Position numbers and translations under genes: made by a program
The notes under the pieces: generated by a model
What the model was told of the DNA's origin: nothing
The model's database searches: none
What the model saw: the letters and a program-made list of their open reading frames with translations, nothing else
Origin: Labilibaculum sp.
GTDB taxonomy: Bacteria > Bacteroidota > Bacteroidia > Bacteroidales > Marinifilaceae
Direction: 5' to 3'
NCBI RefSeq assembly: GCF_963664555.1
Contig: NZ_OY761461.1
Span: forward strand, 2,542,001-2,606,000
DNA: 64,000 nucleotides
Shown: positions 43,828 through 52,905 of the stretch, in pieces
Layout of the letters: each line of letters opens with the position of its first letter
How positions within the stretch are numbered: position 1 is the first letter of the stretch

Positions 43828-44793
43828 ATGTCAGTAATTGCATTTGCCAAAAATTGGAACGGGAAGTTTAAGAATTCCACCTATGAATTGGTATCCTATA
43901 CGAGAAATTTAGCCAGCCAATTAAATACACAGCTTATTGTTGTTTCTATCGGTGAGGTAAAGGAGGAAGAATTGAAAAGTTTGGGGAAATATGGTGCGGA
44001 GAGAATTATTTCCGTGAATGATCCACAAATGAATACGTTAACAAGCCGTGTTTATGCTCAGGTAATTTCTGAATTAGCAGAAATAGAAGGCGCAGACACA
44101 ATTGTTATGAGCGATAATGAGAGTGGCAAAGCCATAGCTCCAAGAATTTCAGTTAAAATGAAAGCTGGAATGGTATCTGCCGTCTTGGAACTTCCAATAT
44201 CTATGAATCCGTTTGTAGTTAAAAAAGGTGCTTTTTCAGGAAAAGCTTTCGAACATGTTCAAATTGATTCACCTGTAAAAGTGATAACCATTGCTAAAAA
44301 TTGTTTCGGTCTTATAGAAAATCAGGTTGATGTATCGATTGAGGAATTTTCGCCGGATTTGGACGCTGCTCATTTCACAATTCAGGTACTGGAGGAAGAA
44401 AAGCAAACAAATAAAGTTGATCTTGCTGATGCAGATATTGTTGTTTCTGCAGGAAGAGGAATGAGAAGTCCTGATAATTGGGGTGTTGTGGAAGATCTTG
44501 CCGGGATACTAGGTGCCGCAACTGCTTGTTCTCGTCCGGTTTCGGATGAAGGATGGCGCGGACACGAGGAGCATGTTGGACAAACAGGAAAAGTAATAGC
44601 ACCGAATTTATACTTCGCAGCGGGTATTTCAGGAGCCATACAACACGTTGCTGGTATCAGCAGGAGTAAATGTATCGTGGCCGTTAATACAGATCCTGAG
44701 GCGCCGATTTTTGGTGTTGCTGATTATGGAATCATTGGTGACGTTATGGAAGTATTGCCAAAATTGACAGAAGCAGTCCGAAATTCAAAATAG
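43828..44793 (+). CDS. etfA: Electron transfer flavoprotein alpha subunit
   Basis: 321 aa. The C-terminal FAD domain is complete: VSAGRGMRSPDNWGVVEDLA, GATACSRPVSDEGW, HVGQTGKVIAPNLYFAAGISG and INTDPEAPIF-like VNTDPEAPIFGVADYG. It binds FAD and passes electrons on to a quinone reductase. The spacer upstream (43782-43819) repeats the ctcatatct wording. No features of the bifurcating type can be claimed; the linked membrane Fe-S partner argues for the non-bifurcating route to menaquinone. Confidence 0.95.
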   Translation: MSVIAFAKNWNGKFKNSTYELVSYTRNLASQLNTQLIVVSIGEVKEEELKSLGKYGAERIISVNDPQMNTLTSRVYAQVISELAEIEGADTIVMSDNESGKAIAPRISVKMKAGMVSAVLELPISMNPFVVKKGAFSGKAFEHVQIDSPVKVITIAKNCFGLIENQVDVSIEEFSPDLDAAHFTIQVLEEEKQTNKVDLADADIVVSAGRGMRSPDNWGVVEDLAGILGAATACSRPVSDEGWRGHEEHVGQTGKVIAPNLYFAAGISGAIQHVAGISRSKCIVAVNTDPEAPIFGVADYGIIGDVMEVLPKLTEAVRNSK

Positions 44794-44849
44794 TATAAGC
44801 CTGTGAAAGGGGCTAAGAGTTTGTTACTAATCACATTAATTGCTGAACC

Positions 44850-46109
44850 ATGATAAAACAAATCCTCTTTATCATCACATTATTAATCACATTTGGCGTT
44901 TTTGCCTACTCAGTAAAGCGTTTGTGGGGATTCTTTAAGCTGACAAAGCCTGCTTATCCGATTAAAAATATTGGTGCAAGAATATCTCATACCATGAATG
45001 TGGCATTTGGGCAAGCCAAAATATTTCGGAAGCCTGTTATCGGTTTGATGCACGCATTGGTGTTTTGGGGCTTTCTTGTGATCACTCTCGGCAGTATCGA
45101 AATGCTTGTAGATGGCGTTAGCGGATTGGACAGGGTTTTTGCCTTTACTGGATGGTTTTATGATGTAGTTATTGCCTCAGGAGATGTGTTTGCCTTGTTG
45201 ATTATCATTTTTATTAAGCTTTTTATCCTTCGTAGAATGTTTTTAAGAATAAAACGTTTTACTGGAGTAGAAATGACTGCAAAAGCCAATCAGGATGCTC
45301 TTTTATCCCTTTATTTTATTGGGTTTTTAATGGTTTCCCTGATTTGTTTCAATATGGGATACATTAGTAGTCACCCAAATGCTTACGAAGGGGTTTATCC
45401 TGTTTCTGCCACTTTGGTTAATTTATTAGGGTGGGATTTTAGCTGGCTTCAAGAGCCGGGTTGGTGGGTGCACTTGTTACTGATATTCACATTTGCTAAT
45501 TATTTGCCATACTCGAAGCATTTTCATGTTTTTCTATCCATACCAAATGTATTTTTGGCGAATTTGGAACCGCTTACTAAATATCCAAATTTGGAAAGTA
45601 TAACCCGTGAAGTTAAGCTAATGCTTGATCCCGAAGCGGCTTATGACGAAAGTGCCGAAGTTGCTCGTTTTGGTGTTAAAGATATCGAAGATGTGAGCTG
45701 GAAAAATTATATGGATTCTTTATCCTGTACACAGTGCGGTCGTTGTACGGATGTTTGTCCGGCCAATATTACGGGTAAACTTTTGTCGCCAAGGAAAATA
45801 TTTGTTGATCTGCGAAAGCGCATGGATGAGAAAGGACCTTTAGCCATAGCAGGTAAAGATGATAACAAATCACTTTTACGCGATTATATTTCTGAAGAAG
45901 AAATTTGGGCCTGCACAACCTGTAACGCCTGCGCTCAGGAATGTCCGATAGATATTAGTCATCCCAATTTTATCATGGACATGAGAAGGTATTTGGTGAT
46001 GGAGGAATCGGCGGCACCATCAGGATTAAATGTCATGTTTGCAAACATTGAGAACAATGGCGCACCGTGGCAATACTCACCTGAAGACAGAATGAAATGG
46101 AGTGAATGA
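44850..46109 (+). CDS. Membrane heme/4Fe-4S subunit of ETF:menaquinone oxidoreductase
   Basis: 419 aa. Five membrane helices in residues about 1-235 with spaced histidines (for example GLMHALVFW and YSKHFHVFL) resemble the NarI-like cytochrome b part of HdrE/DsrM-type proteins. A two-cluster ferredoxin domain follows: CTQCGRCTDVCP and CTTCNACAQECP. Together with the CCG-domain gene 72 bp downstream it forms the EMO-type ETF:(methyl)menaquinone oxidoreductase described for Geobacter. It moves electrons from EtfAB to menaquinone in the inner membrane. Gene order directly after etfBA supports this. Confidence 0.85.
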   Translation: MIKQILFIITLLITFGVFAYSVKRLWGFFKLTKPAYPIKNIGARISHTMNVAFGQAKIFRKPVIGLMHALVFWGFLVITLGSIEMLVDGVSGLDRVFAFTGWFYDVVIASGDVFALLIIIFIKLFILRRMFLRIKRFTGVEMTAKANQDALLSLYFIGFLMVSLICFNMGYISSHPNAYEGVYPVSATLVNLLGWDFSWLQEPGWWVHLLLIFTFANYLPYSKHFHVFLSIPNVFLANLEPLTKYPNLESITREVKLMLDPEAAYDESAEVARFGVKDIEDVSWKNYMDSLSCTQCGRCTDVCPANITGKLLSPRKIFVDLRKRMDEKGPLAIAGKDDNKSLLRDYISEEEIWACTTCNACAQECPIDISHPNFIMDMRRYLVMEESAAPSGLNVMFANIENNGAPWQYSPEDRMKWSE

Positions 46110-46181
46110 TTGTATTAATCGGTTGTTTTTAAGTTGATTGATGTGCTTTAGGATAAGTTTTACTTTAATTGCTGTTTTAAA

Positions 46182-46979
46182 ATGACAATAGAAACAAAAA
46201 TAGATGTGCCTGTTATGGCGGACGTAACTGCGAAAGGCGAAAAACCTGAATATCTGTATTGGGTTGGTTGCGCCGGAGCTTTTGATGACAGATACCAGAA
46301 AGTCGCCAGAGCATTTGCTAAAATATTGAATCATCTTGGTGTAAGTTATGCTGTTTTGGGTACAGAAGAAAGTTGTACTGGTGATGCAGCAAAGCGGGCA
46401 GGAAACGAGATGCTTTTTCAGATGCAGGCGATGCAAAATATAGGGGTTCTTAACGGATATGAGGTAAAAAAGATCATTTGTACTTGTCCGCACTGCTACA
46501 ATACCCTGAAAAATGAATATCCTGATTTGGGAGGAAACTACGAGGTGATTAATTACACGGTGTTTTTGGATGAGATGATTCGAACCGGGAAACTGAAACT
46601 GGAGAACAACCCGTTTAAAGGCGAAAGCATCACTTACCACGATCCATGTTATCTGGGAAGAGGAAATGGAATTTATGATGCTCCCAGGAATGTAGTGAAA
46701 GCAGTTTTTGGAGAAGTGAAAGAGATGAAACGGGCGAGAAGCTTTGGTCTGTGCTGTGGTGCTGGTGGTGCTCAAATGTTTAAAGAAGCCGAAAAAGGTG
46801 ATAAAGAGGTGAATATCGAACGTACCGAAGAAATTATCGAACGAAAAGTAGATAAAGTTGCTTCAGCTTGTCCTTTTTGCATGACTATGCTGACAGATGG
46901 AATTAAATCAAAAAACAAAGAAGCGGAATTGCAAAATTTAGACATTGCAGAAATTATCGGGAAAGCCTTGAACTTATAG
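46182..46979 (+). CDS. CCG-domain Fe-S subunit (HdrB/D-like)
   Basis: 265 aa, soluble. It has two CCG-type cysteine modules: CTCPHCYNTLKNEYPDLGG, followed by YHDPCYLGRGN and FGLCCGAGGAQMF, then ACPFCMTML. These bind a noncubane or 4Fe-4S cluster in heterodisulfide-reductase-like proteins. It pairs with the membrane protein just upstream to make the quinone-reducing acceptor for ETF. In some bacteria the two halves are fused; here they are separate genes. The start of icmF lies 16 bp downstream. Confidence 0.87.
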   Translation: MTIETKIDVPVMADVTAKGEKPEYLYWVGCAGAFDDRYQKVARAFAKILNHLGVSYAVLGTEESCTGDAAKRAGNEMLFQMQAMQNIGVLNGYEVKKIICTCPHCYNTLKNEYPDLGGNYEVINYTVFLDEMIRTGKLKLENNPFKGESITYHDPCYLGRGNGIYDAPRNVVKAVFGEVKEMKRARSFGLCCGAGGAQMFKEAEKGDKEVNIERTEEIIERKVDKVASACPFCMTMLTDGIKSKNKEAELQNLDIAEIIGKALNL

Positions 46980-46995
46980 ATTTTACAACTAAAGC

Positions 46996-49900
46996 ATGAC
47001 AGCAAACACGACATACAAGCTTAAAAATACGGTTCGCATTGTAACAGCAACTTCGCTTTTCGATGGACATGATGCTTCGATTAATATCATGCGAAGAATT
47101 ATTCAGGCTTCAGGAGCAGAAGTGATTCATTTGGGACACAACCGCTCTGCCGAAGAGATTGTAGATTGTGCTATTCAGGAAGATGTACAAGCCATTGCCA
47201 TAAGCTCTTACCAGGGTGGACATATGGAATTTTTTAAGTACATGTATGATTTGCTGCAGCAAAAAAATGCAGGTCATATTCGTATTTTTGGTGGTGGCGG
47301 CGGCGTAATCCTTCCCTCTGAAATTAAAGAGTTGGAAGCATATGGAATTGCAGGTTTGTATTCACCTGATGATGGTCGTAATCTTGGATTACAAGGCATG
47401 ATTAATGAGGTTTTGGAGAAATCGGATTATTCGTTGAATGAGTTTGAATTGCCAAAAGCATCAGAAATTACCAGTGAGAATGTTAATTTACTATCAAGAT
47501 TAATCACCTTGGCAGAACACGATCTTTTGCAGGATTCTGATTTGTATCTTGAATTAAAGAACAGTGCCAAAATCAATCACACACCGGTTATCGGAATTAC
47601 TGGTACAGGCGGAGCAGGAAAATCTTCCTTAACGGATGAATTGATTCGCAGGCTTCATATCGATTATCCTGAATTGAAACTGGCAATCCTTTCTGTTGAT
47701 CCATCGAGAAAAAAGAGTGGCGGGGCTTTATTGGGCGATCGTATTCGTATGAATGCCATAAATCATCCAAACATATATTTAAGGTCTTTGGCTACTCGTC
47801 GGGCAAATCTGGCATTGTCGAAACATGTTGACGATGCTTTGATTTTGATGAAATCGGCAGGGTTTGACTGTATTTTCCTTGAAAGTTCAGGAATTGGACA
47901 GTCGGATACTGAAATTGTTGATTACAGTGATGTGAAAGTGTATGTGATGACACCTGAATTTGGAGCAGCAACACAGCTGGAGAAGATCGATATGCTCGAT
48001 TTTGCTGATTTAATTGCCATCAATAAGTTCGACAAACAAGGTGCACAGGATGCTTTACGCGATGTGAAAAAGCAATATCAGCGAAACAACCTTCTGTGGG
48101 ATCAAAATCCGGACGATATGCCGGTTTATGGAACAGTGGCCTCTCAATTTAACGATCATGGCGTAAACGAGCTCTATCATGCCTTAATTGAGTTTTTAAT
48201 TGCAGGTAATGCATCAGGTTTTGCTCAGAATGGAAAACCGCTCCTCGAGGCGAGCCAAAAAATTGAAATTGTACCGCCAGCCAGGGTAAGATACCTTTCA
48301 GAGATCTCAGAAACGGTAAGAAGATACAATACAAAGGCTGAAGAGCAATCTGAAATTGCAGATCAATTGTATGCTTTAAATAAGTCTGTTAAAATTATTG
48401 AAGGAGAATCTGTTAAGAGATTATTTTTTGATAAAGCAACTGATCTTTCGAAAGATTTTAAGCATCAGAATATTATAGATTCATGGGAAGAAAAGAAAAA
48501 GAGATACAAAGAGGATATATTCAAATATAAGGTTCGTGGTAAAGAATTATCCGTGGAGACGCACTTTGAAACCCTTTCACAGAGCAGGATTCCTAAGATT
48601 GTATTGCCAGGCTACAGAAGTTGGGGTGATATCGTAAAATGGAATCTAAAAGAAAATGTTCCCGGCGAATTTCCTTACGCAGCAGGTGTTTTCCCGTTCA
48701 AACGGGAAGGGGAAGACCCAACAAGAATGTTTGCAGGAGAAGGATCGCCTGAAAGAACGAATAAGCGATTTCATTATTTGGCTGCAGGGCAACCTGCGGT
48801 TCGATTATCAACTGCATTCGATTCAGTTACCTTGTATGGAGCTGATCCCGATTACCGGCCGGATATTTACGGAAAAGTTGGTAATGCAGGTGTTTCTGTC
48901 GCTTCGTTGGATGATGCCAAGAAACTATACAGTGGTTTCGATTTGTGCGATCCGAAAACTTCGGTATCCATGACGATTAATGGGCCGGCACCTATGTTGG
49001 TAGCCTATTACATGAATGTAGCTGTCGATCAGGAGTGTGAGAAGTACATTCGGGCAAATGGACTGGAAGAAGAGGTTAAAGTAAAACTTGAAGCAATCTT
49101 CGCTGGGAAAGACAGAGTGTGCTATGTAGGCGATTTGCCAAAAGAAAATAACGGCCTGGGACTGTTGTTATTAGGAACAACCGGAGATCAGGTATTGCCT
49201 GCTGAGGTTTATCAGAAAATTAAGGAAGAAACCATTTGTAAGATTCGGGGAACGGTTCAGGCAGATATGCTAAAAGAGGATCAGGCGCAGAATACCTGTA
49301 TATTTTCTATTGATTTTGCTCTGAAAATGATGGGAGATATTCAGCAGTATTTCATCGAAAATGAGGTTCGGAATTTCTATTCGGTTTCTATTTCAGGATA
49401 TCATATTGCGGAGGCCGGAGCTAACCCAATTACTCAATTGGCTTTTACATTATCAAACGGATTTACCTTGGTTGAATATTACATTTCAAGAGGTATGAAA
49501 GTTGATGATTTTGCACCGAATCTTTCCTTCTTTTTCTCGAACGGCATGGATCCGGAATATACCGTAATTGGTAGGGTAGCGAGAATAATATGGGCGAAGG
49601 CCATGAAATATCTTTACAAGGCTAATAGTCGCTCACAAAAATTGAAATATCACATCCAAACTTCGGGCAGATCGCTGCACGCACAAGAAATTGAATTCAA
49701 CGATATCCGAACTACATTGCAGGCTTTAACCGGAATTTATGATAATTGTAATTCGCTTCATACGAATGCTTACGATGAGGCTGTCACGACACCAACCGAA
49801 GAGTCGGTAAGAAGGGCAATGGCGATACAAATCATCATTAATAAAGAACTGGGTTTGGCCAAAAATCAGAATCCTTTGCAGGGATCATTCGTTATTGAAG

Positions 49901-50346
49901 AATTAACCGATTTGGTGGAAGAAGCTGTTCTGGTAGAATTTGACCGGTTAACGGAACGTGGCGGCGTATTGGGTGCTATGGAAACCATGTATCAAAGAAG
50001 CAAAATACAATCTGAATCTTTATTGTATGAGAGCTTGAAGCACAGCGGAGAGCTTCCAATTGTTGGTGTTAATACATTTTTAAGCTCGAAAGGTTCTCCA
50101 ACGGTTCAACCCAAGGAGGTTATTCGTTCCGATGAGGAAGAGAAAATTAATCAGGTGAAATTTAAAGACCTGGTACAGAGGAATCAGAAGGAAAAGGCTG
50201 TAATAGCATTAAAAGAGCTAAAAGAGACAGCCTTGAAGAATGAAAATGTATTTGCCTCCTTAATGGAAGTTTGCAAATTCTGCACTTTAGGACAGATAAC
50301 CAACGCCTTATACGAGGTTGGTGGTCAGTACAGACGAAATATGTAA
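46996..50346 (+). CDS. icmF: Fused isobutyryl-CoA mutase (IcmF)
   Basis: 1116 aa, as expected for IcmF. Order of domains: B12-binding ([10 protein letters not shown] at 23-32, GGGGGVI loop), a MeaB-like GTPase chaperone (P-loop GTGGAGKSS 203-211, NKFD), and the acyl-CoA mutase barrel (about 560-1116). It interconverts isobutyryl-CoA and n-butyryl-CoA using adenosylcobalamin; some members also act on isovaleryl-/pivalyl-CoA. The built-in GTPase loads and protects the cofactor. It links valine-type branched acyl-CoA to the straight-chain oxidation genes upstream. No cobalamin riboswitch is seen. Confidence 0.95.
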   Translation: MTANTTYKLKNTVRIVTATSLFDGHDASINIMRRIIQASGAEVIHLGHNRSAEEIVDCAIQEDVQAIAISSYQGGHMEFFKYMYDLLQQKNAGHIRIFGGGGGVILPSEIKELEAYGIAGLYSPDDGRNLGLQGMINEVLEKSDYSLNEFELPKASEITSENVNLLSRLITLAEHDLLQDSDLYLELKNSAKINHTPVIGITGTGGAGKSSLTDELIRRLHIDYPELKLAILSVDPSRKKSGGALLGDRIRMNAINHPNIYLRSLATRRANLALSKHVDDALILMKSAGFDCIFLESSGIGQSDTEIVDYSDVKVYVMTPEFGAATQLEKIDMLDFADLIAINKFDKQGAQDALRDVKKQYQRNNLLWDQNPDDMPVYGTVASQFNDHGVNELYHALIEFLIAGNASGFAQNGKPLLEASQKIEIVPPARVRYLSEISETVRRYNTKAEEQSEIADQLYALNKSVKIIEGESVKRLFFDKATDLSKDFKHQNIIDSWEEKKKRYKEDIFKYKVRGKELSVETHFETLSQSRIPKIVLPGYRSWGDIVKWNLKENVPGEFPYAAGVFPFKREGEDPTRMFAGEGSPERTNKRFHYLAAGQPAVRLSTAFDSVTLYGADPDYRPDIYGKVGNAGVSVASLDDAKKLYSGFDLCDPKTSVSMTINGPAPMLVAYYMNVAVDQECEKYIRANGLEEEVKVKLEAIFAGKDRVCYVGDLPKENNGLGLLLLGTTGDQVLPAEVYQKIKEETICKIRGTVQADMLKEDQAQNTCIFSIDFALKMMGDIQQYFIENEVRNFYSVSISGYHIAEAGANPITQLAFTLSNGFTLVEYYISRGMKVDDFAPNLSFFFSNGMDPEYTVIGRVARIIWAKAMKYLYKANSRSQKLKYHIQTSGRSLHAQEIEFNDIRTTLQALTGIYDNCNSLHTNAYDEAVTTPTEESVRRAMAIQIIINKELGLAKNQNPLQGSFVIEELTDLVEEAVLVEFDRLTERGGVLGAMETMYQRSKIQSESLLYESLKHSGELPIVGVNTFLSSKGSPTVQPKEVIRSDEEEKINQVKFKDLVQRNQKEKAVIALKELKETALKNENVFASLMEVCKFCTLGQITNALYEVGGQYRRNM

Positions 50347-50357
50347 TTATTATGTAG

Positions 50358-50377
50358 GGACATAAGATCTTGTGTCC
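50358..50377. repeat. 20-bp near-perfect palindrome in icmF-mccB spacer
   Basis: ggacataagatcttgtgtcc equals its own inverse complement at 18 of 20 positions. It lies 20 bp upstream of the carboxylase start. It could be an operator or a dispersed palindrome. Confidence 0.5.
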
Positions 50378-50397
50378 GTACTAAAAACAATAAAGTT

Positions 50398-52005
50398 TTG
50401 AATCAGATCGAATCAAAAATAAACGTAAAATCTGAGGATTTCTTGAATAATAAGAAGTCCTACGGGAAATTGATGGAAGAATATCGCCATCGGTTAAAAT
50501 CAGTATTGCAAGGTGTTGATAAAAAAGCCAAAGAGCGTCATTTGAAGCGTGGAAAATTATTGGTAAGAGATCGCATTGAGCTGTTATTGGACAAGAACAC
50601 TCCTTTTTTGGAACTCTCAGCAATGGCAGCTTGCGACCAATACGAAAATCAATTTCCTTCAGCGGGTATTGTGACTGGTATTGGGGTAATTCACGGCAGA
50701 GAATGCGTGATTGTTGCTAATGATGCAACAGTAAAAGGCGGAACATATATTAAAGAAACCATCAAAAAACACATTCGGGCGCAGGAGATTGCTCTGGAGA
50801 ATCATTTGCCATGTATCTATATGGTTGATTCGGGAGGTGTTTTTCTTCCTGAACAATCGAAAGTGTTTCCTGATAAGTATGATTTTGGACGGTTTTTCTT
50901 TAATCAATCAAAAATGTCGGCCAAAGGAATTCCTCAAATTTCCATCGTAATGGGATCGTGTACCGCAGGTGGTGCCTACGTGCCGGCCATGAGTGATGAA
51001 ACTATTATTGTAAGAGGACAAGGAACTATCTTTATCGGCGGACCACCATTGGTGAAGGCCGCAACAGGAGAGGACGTTACGGCTGAGGAATTGGGCGGAG
51101 CCGAGATGCACACTTCTATTTCCGGAGTAGCAGATCATTTAGCTGAAGATGACCGGCACGCGGTTCAAATTTGCAGAAACATATTTGAATCGATGCCTAA
51201 GCTGCGAAAACATGCACTTGAAAGAGAAGAAGTAAAAGCCCCGGCGTATCCTGCTGATGAATTGTACGGTTTGGCTCCAATCGATTTGAAGAAATCTGTT
51301 GATGCCCGAGAATTGATTGCCAGAATAGTAGATGGAAGTTCTTTTCATGAGTTTAAAGAACGTTATGCTCCAACCATAGTTACTGGTTTTGCAAAGATCA
51401 TGGGCTTTCCAGTTGGAATTATAGCTAATAATGGCATTATTTTCTCCGAAACATCGCTTAAAGCGGCACATTTTATTGAATTGTGCTGTTTTCGTAAGAT
51501 TCCATTAATCTTTCTGCAGAATATTACTGGTTTTATGGTTGGGAAAGAGTATGAGCACAAGGGAATTGCGCGGGATGGAGCCAAAATGGTTCATGCAGTT
51601 GCAAATGCACAGGTTCCTAAATTTACCGTAATTATTGGTGGTTCTTTTGGTGCTGGAAACTATGCCATGGCCGGGCGTGCTTACGAACCAAGATTGTTGT
51701 TTATGTGGCCCAATGCCAAAATTTCGGTAATGGGTGGCGAACAGGCGGCTGGTGTTTTGGTGCAGGTGAAAGAACAACAACTTCAGAAAAGAGGGAAGGA
51801 ATTCCTCCTGGAAGAACAAAATCAGTTGAAGAATAGCATTTTAGAAAAATATGAAGAGGAAGGTTCTGCCTACTACAGCACTTCGCGCTTATGGGATGAT
51901 GGTATTATTGATCCTGTAGATACAAGAAAAGTTTTGGCAATGGGAATAGCAGCTTCGGTAAATAAAGAGTTTGGGGAACCTGATTTTGGAGTGTTTAGAA
52001 TGTAA
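50398..52005 (+). CDS. mccB: Methylcrotonyl-CoA carboxylase, carboxyltransferase subunit
   Basis: 535 aa. TTG at 50398 is chosen because no ATG lies between the previous stop and residue 26, and the extra N-terminal helix is usual in the family. The crotonase-fold halves carry MGSCTAGGAYVPAMSDE and GQGTIFIGGPPLVKAATGE, characteristic of MCC beta rather than propionyl-CoA carboxylase, and GGSFGAGNYAMAGRAYEPR. It transfers carboxyl from carboxybiotin to 3-methylcrotonyl-CoA in leucine breakdown. The alpha subunit is two genes downstream. Confidence 0.93.
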   Translation: MNQIESKINVKSEDFLNNKKSYGKLMEEYRHRLKSVLQGVDKKAKERHLKRGKLLVRDRIELLLDKNTPFLELSAMAACDQYENQFPSAGIVTGIGVIHGRECVIVANDATVKGGTYIKETIKKHIRAQEIALENHLPCIYMVDSGGVFLPEQSKVFPDKYDFGRFFFNQSKMSAKGIPQISIVMGSCTAGGAYVPAMSDETIIVRGQGTIFIGGPPLVKAATGEDVTAEELGGAEMHTSISGVADHLAEDDRHAVQICRNIFESMPKLRKHALEREEVKAPAYPADELYGLAPIDLKKSVDARELIARIVDGSSFHEFKERYAPTIVTGFAKIMGFPVGIIANNGIIFSETSLKAAHFIELCCFRKIPLIFLQNITGFMVGKEYEHKGIARDGAKMVHAVANAQVPKFTVIIGGSFGAGNYAMAGRAYEPRLLFMWPNAKISVMGGEQAAGVLVQVKEQQLQKRGKEFLLEEQNQLKNSILEKYEEEGSAYYSTSRLWDDGIIDPVDTRKVLAMGIAASVNKEFGEPDFGVFRM

Positions 52006-52049
52006 ATTGAATTGCCCCGTTATTTATGTGGGAGATTAACAAAAAGAAA

Positions 52050-52850
52050 ATGAAAGAATTTCAAACGATAGAGTTTAATATAGAAGATAAAATTGGAACG
52101 ATTACATTGAATCGTCCCGGGATACACAATGCTTTTAATGAGGTAATGATTGGCGAAATCATTGATTGTTTCGAAGAAATTGAGAAGATGAATTACGGTA
52201 GTATTCGAGTTGTGATCATAAAAGGAAAAGGAAAATCTTTTTGTGCGGGTGCTGATCTGAAATGGATGAAAAGTGTTGCCAATTATTCTTATCAGGAAAA
52301 TTATCTGGAGAGTTATCAACTCTCAAAATGCTTTAATGCTGTATATTCCTGTAAGTTTCCTACAATTGCGATTGTTCATGGCGCAGCTATTGGTGGAGCA
52401 AATGGTTTATTGGCAGCCTGCGATTTTGTTCTGGCACATAAAAACACCGTTTTCTCATTAAGTGAAGTAAAAATTGGTATTGTTCCAGCTTGTATTTCTC
52501 CATACGTGATGAAACGGGTTGGCGAATACAAATCGAAAGAGTTGATGCTTACTGGAATGAGATTCGATGGAAAAGAGGCGCAACAAGCAGGTTTGGTGAA
52601 TTGGTCGTTTGGTGAAAAGAAACTAAACGAAAAGTTAGAGGATCTGATTTTAAAATTAAAATCGAGTGGTCCCATAGCAGTTTCTACTTGCAAAAAATTG
52701 CTTTATGATGTTGAGAACGTTTGGAATCATGAAGAAGCGATGGAAAATACAGCGAAAATGATTGCTGAGCTTCGTCAGTCGGATGAAGGTCAGGAAGGAA
52801 TGAATTCATTTTTGGAGAAACGGAAACCCAATTGGACTCTTGATAATTAA
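52050..52850 (+). CDS. liuC: Methylglutaconyl-CoA hydratase (LiuC-like)
   Basis: 266 aa from ATG at 52050; a first ATG at 52026 is possible (274 aa) but gives a non-homologous start. Crotonase fold with FCAGADLKWMK (oxyanion hole). The active site keeps only the second glutamate, in FSLSEVKIGIVPACISPYV, while the first position in GGANGLLAACD is not Glu; this matches LiuC-type methylglutaconyl-CoA hydratases rather than classical crotonases. The product is HMG-CoA. It is placed between the two MCC subunits, which supports the assignment. No HMG-CoA lyase is in the window. Confidence 0.88.
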   Translation: MKEFQTIEFNIEDKIGTITLNRPGIHNAFNEVMIGEIIDCFEEIEKMNYGSIRVVIIKGKGKSFCAGADLKWMKSVANYSYQENYLESYQLSKCFNAVYSCKFPTIAIVHGAAIGGANGLLAACDFVLAHKNTVFSLSEVKIGIVPACISPYVMKRVGEYKSKELMLTGMRFDGKEAQQAGLVNWSFGEKKLNEKLEDLILKLKSSGPIAVSTCKKLLYDVENVWNHEEAMENTAKMIAELRQSDEGQEGMNSFLEKRKPNWTLDN

Positions 52851-52905
52851 AAATTAATAATGTGTAATTAATAATTATTCATTGTCAATTACTAAGTGAA
52901 TTTGA

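Noticed and set aside
46077..46775. Long minus-strand frame (232 codons) opposite the Fe-S subunit
   Set aside because: Complementary shadow of the CCG-domain gene, whose cysteine motifs are clearly coding on the plus strand.
46900..47000. Cobalamin riboswitch ahead of icmF
   Set aside because: Only 16 bp separate icmF from the previous gene, leaving no room and no B12-box-like sequence.
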